This document shows positions 44,511 through 50,502 of a stretch of DNA of 50,502 nucleotides, one piece after another. Every line of letters starts with the position of its first letter. Position 1 is the first letter of the stretch. The notes beneath the pieces are model-generated. The model was not told the DNA's origin and searched no databases. It saw only the letters and a list, made by a program, of their open reading frames with translations. The DNA comes from Planctomycetota bacterium (GTDB lineage Bacteria; Planctomycetota; PUPC01; JACPCR01). The translations under genes and the position numbers were made by a program. The stretch spans positions 1-50,502 of the forward strand of contig JAQBXN010000055.1 of NCBI GenBank assembly GCA_027625095.1. Direction: 5' to 3'.

Positions 44511-44624
44511 GGCGGGGGAAGAATGGAGGGACGGAGGAATGGAGGCCAGAAGTGTTTTGACCGCCATCTTACAACATTGTCCCAAGGCGGAGAAAGAGCA
44601 TTTGGAATGTCTTTAAAATAAAAA

Positions 44625-44651
44625 AAGCCCTGGCTGCCGGTGCCAGGGCTT
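44625..44651 (-). terminator. Rho-independent terminator of the TPR/HAMP-like operon
   Basis: A perfect 10-bp stem (44625-44634 with 44642-44651) with a 7-base loop. Read on the - strand it is AAGCCCTGGC, loop, GCCAGGGCTT, followed by a T-rich run. It lies 22 bp after the restored stop of the HAMP-like gene (44674), which supports that the frameshifted gene originally ended there. Confidence 0.85.
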
Positions 44652-44673
44652 GGTGTTGGATGAATCGAAAATT

Positions 44674-45235
44674 TCAGGCGTCTGTTGTCACAGGTTCAGG
44701 TATGCCTTCCACCTGTGAATATGGCTGCTCCTGCCGCCATACTGCATCTTTGAGTTCTTCAATTCGTCTCTCCATAGCATGATTCCGAGCTTGGATGGCC
44801 TGGAACGATTCATTCATCTGGTCCGCGAGGTCGTGCAACCAGTCGTCCTTACGCAGATGAATGCGTGGTGGAGTAATCTCCTTCAGTCACCCGTTCCAGT
44901 GCCCTGCCGATGGGTATCATTGGCCCGGCGAATTTATGAGTGGAACGCACGGCGACCCAGGTAATGACGGTTAACAAGAGACCCATGAAGATGACCGGTA
45001 ACAACAAAAACAAAGCATGCGATTGGATCATCCACGAAAAAACGAGAGATGAGTCCTGGATGCCCGCAGCTCTGGCCGCGCCCAATGCTCCGACTACGAA
45101 GCCGGAAACGGTTCCAAAGATGGCCGTGAAAGAAGCACTACCGAGAACTGTCTTGGTCAAGTTCTTCTGGAGAGATGTATTCATCCAGACCTGTTTCCGC
45201 TGGAGAGGACCAGATTGTTCAGACGGTGTTTCCAT
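44674..45235 (-). pseudogene. HAMP-like membrane protein gene with a frameshift
   Basis: The ATG-initiated frame (45235 to 44849, 128 aa) has two membrane helices (about 32-54 and 71-95) and a following THKFAGPMIPIGRALERVTEGDYS segment typical of HAMP-like regions after the second helix. It then reads THSSA and stops. In the next frame the same region continues without a break as PPRIHLRKDDWLHDLADQMN and on to EGIPEPVTTDA, ending at 44674, exactly what the family needs after EGDYS. The total of 562 bp is one more than a multiple of three, so one base is extra or two are missing near 44866-44876. It starts 2 bp after the TPR gene. The cause may be a true mutation or a sequencing error. Confidence 0.75.
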
Positions 45236-45237
45236 GG

Positions 45238-48200
45238 TTATTCCTGTGAAGGTGCTGGTGAATCGGCCGTGTCAGTCGAATTAATGCGCTTCAGCAAATG
45301 CACTGCCGCAGTTCCTTCCTTTTCGAATTCCGTCTTCAGCCTTTGGGCGGCAACCCAAGTCAATGGTGAAGGTTGCTTGATCAAGCATTCGGTGAAGTGT
45401 TTCCTCGCCTTTTCCTGCTGGCCTTCTTTAAGTGATTTTTCTGCAATAAGATAGTTTGTCAGCAGCAACCGCGCCGACCGTTCTTCCCTGCCCACCCGCG
45501 AACCAGTGCGGGAGAGGAGGTCTGCCTCCGTAACCGTTTCTTTCAAGTATTCTGATCCGATATCAGGCCAGGGCACGAACTTCCTGAGCCTGTCCTGTTG
45601 CCGTTCCTGTCGAGCGTTTGAGCATAATGTAGCCAGAACGTGCAGGCTCAGATCCTGATTTCCCAAGCGGGAAGCCTGGTGGAAATGGCCGTGTGCGGTC
45701 TCGAAATCGCCCCGACCCAGATAGAAATAACCCGCCAGCATTTGATTCGTCGAACTGCCGCTATTGCGTTGAAGCATGGTGTTGACTTCAGGCTCGGCTT
45801 TGGCCCAGTCGCCGGCAGCCATGTAAACCATGCAGACTTCCCTGTAATACTGGCCATTCGTCGCCTTCCTGGAATTCAGATCACTAATGAGTTCGATAGC
45901 ATTTTGGGGTGATCCCGACCTGATGATCGCAAGGGAAGCAGCGAGGGCGAGAGCTTTCGATTTGCTGCCCAGCTCCAGCGCTTTCAGATAGTGCTCCACT
46001 GCCGGCCCTGTTTTTCCAAATTCGTCAAGAGCCTCTGCGTAGGCATAGTGATTTTCCGGCCGTTCGGGCAAGGCAGCCTGCATTGCCTCGAATGCATCAA
46101 GAGCCTTCTCCAGACTTCCGCTCTGCAGGTATGCTCTTACGAGGCCCTGGTAGGCGTCGGGATTCAGCTTTTTTGCCTCTATTGCGGCCTCAAACTTGAG
46201 CCTCGCAAATTTTGGTAAGTTGACTGAGAGATACGCTTCTCCCCATTTGTTGTAATCTGTGGATAACCTGGTTATCCAGCCAAACCGATCCTGCCAGGGG
46301 ACAAAGAATTCGAGCCGGTAGAGAAGACGTCTGGCCCTGTCTTCTTCGCCCAGTCTGGAAAGTGTTTTCGCCAGATAGATGTCGGGTAGCCAGGAGGATG
46401 AAATGTCGGTGCGAAGTTCTTTCACCATGTGCAGTATGGAATCCAGCACCTGCAGGTAAACGGAGTCCTCGAGGCCCCCCAGGGTCTCCTCGACAGCACT
46501 GTAAGTTGAACTGCTGCTCGTCCTGTTCCGAATGGCAAGGGACAGTTGCTTTACGGCCTCTGCCGGGCGTCCAAGCCTGTTGAGTGAATATACCCAGTGG
46601 GTATAAGACGAACGATATGGGAATGGAGGTTCTGTGGCTTTCTGGAACTGGCCAATGGCCTTCTCATACTCCTGCATGAAGTTCAGGGCACGGCCATACT
46701 GGTAGTGATATTTTGGTTCGCCGTTTTCGATGGTGATGGCCGTCTGAAATTTCTGGTCGGCTTCTTCCCAGCGATTGCACCGAGCCAGCGACCAACCCCA
46801 GCGGTAGAGGACGTTGCCTACAAAGCTCTTTTGTCCGAAACGTTCCCGTGCTTTTTCAAATCGGGTAATAGCGCTCGAGTATTTATTGAGGGAGTAAAGG
46901 GTGATGCCCCACGTCGAATAGCCTTGAGCGTCCAGGCCGCCGAGCGCTTCGACCTTCTCAAAGACCTCGTCTGCTTGCTCGTGACGTTCCACCATGCTGA
47001 AGAATTCGGCCAGATTGAGCTGTGCGACGATATTGTCCTGGAACTTCCCGCAAAGCTTCTCCACTGCGAGAAGCAGGTTTTCCTTGTCTACCTCAAGTTC
47101 CTCCAAGGCCCAGACCGGGAGGTCTTCATCGATCCGGTGTGCGGCCCATCCCAACCGATGAATGACAGTCGTGTCCTGTACGCCTCGAAGGAAGTTCGCA
47201 GCAATATCAACACCTCGGTCATCGCTGGATATGATATGTCGAGTGTTCTTTTCCAGGATACTTACGGCCTCCGGCACTGAAGTGTCATGGGTGAACAGGC
47301 CGCCCAGTTCAGGCGATTTACCAAGAGAGAGTAAGAGGTATTTGATAGCACTCCTCAGACGTTGATGGCAGAGCAGATAAGTCCCGTAATCGCTGAGAAC
47401 CTTCGGGTCGCCTGGACTCGCTTTTAACGCTTGCTCGAACTCACTGGTTTTTTCCAGCCTTCTCCTCACCTGCACTTCATAGTTGATGAATTCCCTCGAC
47501 GGCATTGGGAAGTAGGCCCGGCGGCTCGTCAACCCCCACTGAGCAATGGATGACTCATACGCACCCAGTCTTTCAAAATGAAGAGCAAGCAATGTGTGGA
47601 TGAAGTTGTCGAATTGATTGCGCGCCTTCACTGGCACGCTCAGGGCTGCATTCGAAAGCGTGGCTATTTGTTCTACTGGTTCCTTCGGCACATCAGTGGG
47701 CAGCAGCCTGATAAGTGCAGAGGCGGTGACGAATGTGTGCGTCAACTTGCTCGTGAGGACCACCGAAACAATGAGTGAAACGCTACTGATGAACGCCACC
47801 AGATTGGACAGGAGTTTTTGCCTGGCGGCCTGGCTGTTGAATGTCATACAAGCTAATGCGATGCGAATGGACTTTTGAGTCCACCAGAGTGGTACTGAAA
47901 ATACCAAACCTATGAGAAGTAGATGAGCCCAGATGACAGCCCTGAATGGTGAGGAGAAGAGTCCGTCCCCAGGTGCCGGCAGAAAGCCCAGCGTGGCCCG
48001 CTCAATCAGCTCTTCCAGGGCATTTTCGGCCAGGACATGACAGAGCACCTCTCCCAGAGAAAACACAAGCAAGGCGATAATCCCGAGAATGCCGGCGCGA
48101 AATATTCCTCGGCCGAGTGTCCGGTGTATCCAAGTCTTCTCAGCTTCCCCCAGAAGTCGTGGGATAGGAAGGTGACAAGGATGTCGGTTGAACCAGGATA

Positions 48201-48945
48201 ATCTGGGTGCGGTCTCTGGCGGATTCGCAGGTAATACCGGATCGGCGGAATCATCAGTGGCCAGGGATGAGTTTTCGTTCTCCTGGATTCCGGTATCCGC
48301 CGGGTCTCCCGCTTCCACAGGCTGCTCACTTTCTGCAGGCAGAAGCGACTTCAGGAATCTGCTTCGGTCTGGGTCTTCGGTTGTATCTACTAAAGCCTCG
48401 ACGGTCTTGATGGCCTCCGCCCGTGGGATCAGCTCAACGGAACTCGAGCTTCGGATAAGAATGTCCTGGATCAGATCTTCTCTCTCATCGCGCGTGAAGC
48501 CCAACATGGCGCATTCGAAGGCCGCCAGGGCCAGGTCATGCCCACGCGCCGAGTCTCCAGTAAGCGAAGCGGCCTCAGCCAGGAGAAGAAAACCCCAGTA
48601 ACAATCGTCCAGGAGCTTTCGGGGGGGCTGGCCCCCCTTTCGGAGAATCAATGTTCGGAAACATCTGAGAGCACGATTGAGGTATCTTGAGCTTTCCTCG
48701 GGTGCAGATTCGGCCAGGGCGCGAGCCAGGATGGCCGTCTGCAACGTTGACTTCCGCCACGTTAGTCTGGCGCGTTTCAGCAGAACCCCGTTTTCCGACA
48801 GTGCGGCCGCCAGTTCGGCAACGCCACCAGAATATCTCGCTGGTCGTTTGAAATCAGACCACGATACCTCGAAAGCCTTCGGTTTTTTTTCAGATGTATC
48901 CACCAGATTGTTATTTTTTGAGACAAAACGTTCAGCAATCTGCAT
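45238..48945 (-). CDS. Large TPR-repeat membrane protein
   Basis: A 1235-aa protein. Residues 1-230 are helical and presumably cytoplasmic, with repeat-like pairs (AAILARALAESAPEESSRYL). Three membrane helices follow at about 281-303 (GILGIIALLVFSLGEVLCHV), 327-347 and 375-397. From about 400 to the end come some twenty TPR-type repeats (for example KFQTAITIENGEPKYHYQYG, KFEAAIEAKKLNPDAYQGLV, HYLKALELGSKSKALALAAS). TPR arrays bind other proteins; no catalytic domain is visible. The HAMP-like gene begins 2 bp after its stop, so they form an operon closed by the terminator at 44625. The start is divergent from the pseudopilin at 49524 over 578 bp. Confidence 0.82.
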   Translation of the reverse strand: MQIAERFVSKNNNLVDTSEKKPKAFEVSWSDFKRPARYSGGVAELAAALSENGVLLKRARLTWRKSTLQTAILARALAESAPEESSRYLNRALRCFRTLILRKGGQPPRKLLDDCYWGFLLLAEAASLTGDSARGHDLALAAFECAMLGFTRDEREDLIQDILIRSSSSVELIPRAEAIKTVEALVDTTEDPDRSRFLKSLLPAESEQPVEAGDPADTGIQENENSSLATDDSADPVLPANPPETAPRLSWFNRHPCHLPIPRLLGEAEKTWIHRTLGRGIFRAGILGIIALLVFSLGEVLCHVLAENALEELIERATLGFLPAPGDGLFSSPFRAVIWAHLLLIGLVFSVPLWWTQKSIRIALACMTFNSQAARQKLLSNLVAFISSVSLIVSVVLTSKLTHTFVTASALIRLLPTDVPKEPVEQIATLSNAALSVPVKARNQFDNFIHTLLALHFERLGAYESSIAQWGLTSRRAYFPMPSREFINYEVQVRRRLEKTSEFEQALKASPGDPKVLSDYGTYLLCHQRLRSAIKYLLLSLGKSPELGGLFTHDTSVPEAVSILEKNTRHIISSDDRGVDIAANFLRGVQDTTVIHRLGWAAHRIDEDLPVWALEELEVDKENLLLAVEKLCGKFQDNIVAQLNLAEFFSMVERHEQADEVFEKVEALGGLDAQGYSTWGITLYSLNKYSSAITRFEKARERFGQKSFVGNVLYRWGWSLARCNRWEEADQKFQTAITIENGEPKYHYQYGRALNFMQEYEKAIGQFQKATEPPFPYRSSYTHWVYSLNRLGRPAEAVKQLSLAIRNRTSSSSTYSAVEETLGGLEDSVYLQVLDSILHMVKELRTDISSSWLPDIYLAKTLSRLGEEDRARRLLYRLEFFVPWQDRFGWITRLSTDYNKWGEAYLSVNLPKFARLKFEAAIEAKKLNPDAYQGLVRAYLQSGSLEKALDAFEAMQAALPERPENHYAYAEALDEFGKTGPAVEHYLKALELGSKSKALALAASLAIIRSGSPQNAIELISDLNSRKATNGQYYREVCMVYMAAGDWAKAEPEVNTMLQRNSGSSTNQMLAGYFYLGRGDFETAHGHFHQASRLGNQDLSLHVLATLCSNARQERQQDRLRKFVPWPDIGSEYLKETVTEADLLSRTGSRVGREERSARLLLTNYLIAEKSLKEGQQEKARKHFTECLIKQPSPLTWVAAQRLKTEFEKEGTAAVHLLKRINSTDTADSPAPSQE

Positions 48946-49404
48946 CGGCCGTATGAGTCAATTGAGGCAAATCACTGCCAGAACGGATTTACCGCTGAAT
49001 CTGGGCCTCTGGCACCGGAAAGGGCTGTGGAAATCAAACCGCATACCAGTGACGGTGTGGGCTTCGGCCCGATAATTTCAAAATCACCGCTACCATCGCT
49101 TCAAGTTAGAGGTAAACTTCACACAACTAACTAACTCAGACAACTTTGCAGGCCCGATTCACTTTAGCGTTATTCGCGTTTTTTCCCCAGGAAACTGTTG
49201 AATCAACTCCACAGTTCGCGGTCCTGATACCCAGTCAGATTTGGAAACTTCCCCAAAAACTCCAGTATCCGGTGAGCTTCTGTATGAGATTCGAAAGCAT
49301 CTGTGCGATTTCTTTACGCCTTCTGCACACCGTAACCCCTTCTAGCACATAAATTTTCGTTTGAATACTTTGGTCTTCAGTTTGCACTCTGCGATGCCTT
49401 GGAA

Positions 49405-49427
49405 GTCTTTCTTTGGAATTGAAAGAC
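49405..49427. repeat. Perfect 7-bp hairpin upstream of the Asp-Gly pseudopilin
   Basis: GTCTTTC at 49405-49411 is complemented by GAAAGAC at 49421-49427 around a 9-base loop. It lies 97 bp before the start codon of the pseudopilin gene and might be a regulator site or a leader hairpin. Confidence 0.35.
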
Positions 49428-49435
49428 AGGGGTTT

Positions 49436-49470
49436 CTTGTTCAAACTTCACACGGAGATTCTTGAACAAG
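49436..49470. repeat. Perfect 9-bp inverted repeat upstream of the Asp-Gly pseudopilin
   Basis: CTTGTTCAA at 49436-49444 is complemented by TTGAACAAG at 49462-49470, with a 17-base spacer. The spacing resembles a dimeric regulator operator more than a terminator, and no T-run follows. It ends 53 bp before the start codon. Confidence 0.4.
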
Positions 49471-49523
49471 CCAGACCTTAATCAAGTTTCATTGAGTTCA
49501 TACCTCTCGAGTTGCTCTTAAAA

Positions 49524-50502
49524 ATGAGAACATTCATCGCCACTCAATCGGCCTCAAAACGATCTTCCCGTGCCCAAGAAAGCGGCTTCTCGCTTATGGA
49601 GATGACGGTAGGTATGGGCATTATTGCTCTGCTCATCGCAGTGTTGCTGCCCGCGATTTCAGTGGTGCGTGAAAAGGCACGTGTTCTCACCTGCATCGGG
49701 AATCTCCAGCAAATTACTGTGGGCCTTAATATGTATAAGTCAGCCTTTCTGCGTTACCCGCAGGAGCCGCTGGGTGACTTTCGCCCACTCGCAGGCTTCA
49801 TTCAGGAAAACGACCTTTTCGAATGCCCAAGCACTGACGTTGATGTAAAGGATCTTCAAGATCTCAATGATAGAACGTCTTATAGATACTTCGGAAAACG
49901 TACAGACCTCAAACGAAAGGGTCTCAGTTCCAAGACCCTGGGCGATTCCACAGAGGCATTCGATCCAGCCGACCCTGGACGTGTCTGGAAGGACAAATAC
50001 ACCTATGGCGCTGTCTATGATCGAGACTACACCAACCACTATGATTTCTGCATGAATATCGTCTATCTCGACGATAGTCACTGGGAGCGTCTCTGCTCAG
50101 TCTTCGGCGAGTCAAACTCGGATGAAAACAATGAGCAAGGCGAAGGAGGTGGAGAAAGCGGCGGAGGCGATGGATCCGACGGTGACGGCGCAGATGGAGA
50201 CGGAGATGGTGATGGAGCCGACGGAGACGGAGACGGTGATGGAGCCGACGGAGACGGAGACGGTGATGGAGCCGACGGAGACGGAGATGGTGACGGAGAC
50301 GGAGATGGAGATGGAGCCGACGGAGACGGAGATGGTGACGGAGATGGAGCCGACGGAGACGGAGATGGTGACGGAGACGGAGATGGTGACGGAGATGGTG
50401 ACGGAGATGGTGACGGAGATGGTGACGGTGACGGAGATGGAGCTGACGGTGACGGTGATGGAGATGGAGATGGAGCCGACGGAGACGGAGATGGTGACGG
50501 TG
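49524..50502 (+). CDS. Pseudopilin with long Asp-Gly repeat tail (3' truncated by window edge)
   Basis: From ATG 49524 the frame is open to the window end (326 codons, no stop). The N-terminus has a prepilin site QESG|FSLMEM after Gly21 with Glu at +5, then a hydrophobic helix (GMGIIALLIAVLLPAISVV) as in major and minor pseudopilins of the DUF1559/type II secretion kind. Residues about 55-205 are a globular domain with three or four Cys. From residue 216 (base 50169) the protein becomes an Asp-Gly repeat, mostly DGDGDGA blocks, reaching the edge. Family knowledge: DxDxDG strings can bind calcium. Inference: an exported pilin-like protein with a flexible, acidic, possibly calcium-binding tail or linker. 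No Shine-Dalgarno sequence is seen. Confidence 0.82.
   Translation, partial: MRTFIATQSASKRSSRAQESGFSLMEMTVGMGIIALLIAVLLPAISVVREKARVLTCIGNLQQITVGLNMYKSAFLRYPQEPLGDFRPLAGFIQENDLFECPSTDVDVKDLQDLNDRTSYRYFGKRTDLKRKGLSSKTLGDSTEAFDPADPGRVWKDKYTYGAVYDRDYTNHYDFCMNIVYLDDSHWERLCSVFGESNSDENNEQGEGGGESGGGDGSDGDGADGDGDGDGADGDGDGDGADGDGDGDGADGDGDGDGDGDGDGADGDGDGDGDGADGDGDGDGDGDGDGDGDGDGDGDGDGDGDGADGDGDGDGDGADGDGDGDG
50169..50502 (+). repeat. Asp-Gly coding repeat (GAxGGx hexamers with GCC insertions)
   Basis: The DNA alternates GAT/GAC and GGA/GGT codons, with GCC-GAC inserted every three to eleven DG pairs, so the protein reads DGDGDGADGDGDG and so on. The spacing between Ala residues is regular (8 residues) in the first half and irregular in the second. 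It continues past the window. Such hexamer repeats expand and contract in steps of two residues without breaking the frame. Confidence 0.93.

Larger units (their letters stand above)
48946..49523. promoter_or_regulatory. 578-bp divergent intergenic region between TPR gene and Asp-Gly pseudopilin gene
   Basis: No gene is supported here; frames up to 69 codons lack family patterns. It must hold the promoters of both flanking genes. Two hairpins lie near its right end (49405-49427 and 49436-49470). The rest, including the direct ACTAACTAACT at about 49126, shows nothing I can name. Confidence 0.45.

Noticed and set aside
44849..45235. Annotating the 128-codon frame as a complete gene
   Set aside because: The HAMP-like sequence continues clearly in the neighbouring frame to 44674, so the short frame is the product of a frameshift.

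Overview
The window reads as a chromosomal segment of an uncultured bacterium of the Planctomycetes-Verrucomicrobia-Lentisphaerae type or a neighbouring phylum such as Hydrogenedentes or Sumerlaeota. This placement is an inference from gene content: kinase-like proteins fused to a formylglycine-generating-enzyme (FGE) domain, long secreted HEAT and TPR proteins, a ThuA-like protein, two phytanoyl-CoA dioxygenase-type oxygenases, a heparinase II/III-like protein, and pseudopilins with the H-X9-DG motif. Genes lie on both strands, GC content is moderate, and clear Shine-Dalgarno sequences are the exception. There is no rRNA, CRISPR array, transposase or phage gene. One tRNA, tRNA-Pro(TGG), is present.

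Region 1 (1-9302, + strand): the end of an MscS channel, a UvrD/PcrA-type helicase, a 1231-aa transmembrane pseudokinase-FGE fusion, a UPF1/SMUBP2-type helicase with an apparent DbpA-like RNA-binding domain at its N-terminus, and a small four-helix membrane protein. Region 2 (9312-19680): a PhyH oxygenase divergent from a 1416-aa heparinase-like secreted protein, a nested palindromic element of about 280 bp flanked by 15-bp direct repeats, an MNT/HEPN toxin-antitoxin pair, a secreted protein with helical repeats, a Gfo/Idh/MocA oxidoreductase and tRNA-Pro.

Region 3 (19681-25203) looks like accessory DNA: a secreted FN3/discoidin protein, 680 bp without a gene, a second PhyH oxygenase, a gene remnant, and an in-frame chimera of a PhoD-like N-terminus with an AbiEii-toxin C-terminus. 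Region 4 (25269-37876): a sugar isomerase-like protein, a membrane protein with a degenerate vWA-like segment, an RlmI-type methyltransferase, a (GAA)n-containing minisatellite, then on the - strand a HEAT protein, a second pseudokinase, LptB with an extra C-terminal domain and a ThuA-like protein, followed on the + strand by a pseudopilin with an SH3-like tail and TrmH.

Region 5 (37913-50502): a CocE-type hydrolase, a two-gene unit of a J-like transmembrane protein and a secreted partner, a class III aminotransferase, a two-gene - strand operon (1235-aa TPR membrane protein and a frameshifted HAMP-like protein) ending in a clear terminator, and at the right edge an unfinished pseudopilin whose C-terminus is a long Asp-Gly repeat.

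A recurring theme is envelope-spanning proteins whose enzymatic or ligand-binding domain has lost its canonical residues (two pseudokinases, an FGE-like domain without the catalytic cysteines, a vWA-like and a J-like segment) joined to TPR, coiled-coil or HEAT-type scaffolds, beside pilin-like proteins with unusual C-terminal additions. That these form one system is a hypothesis; the sequence shows only their architectures and their proximity.
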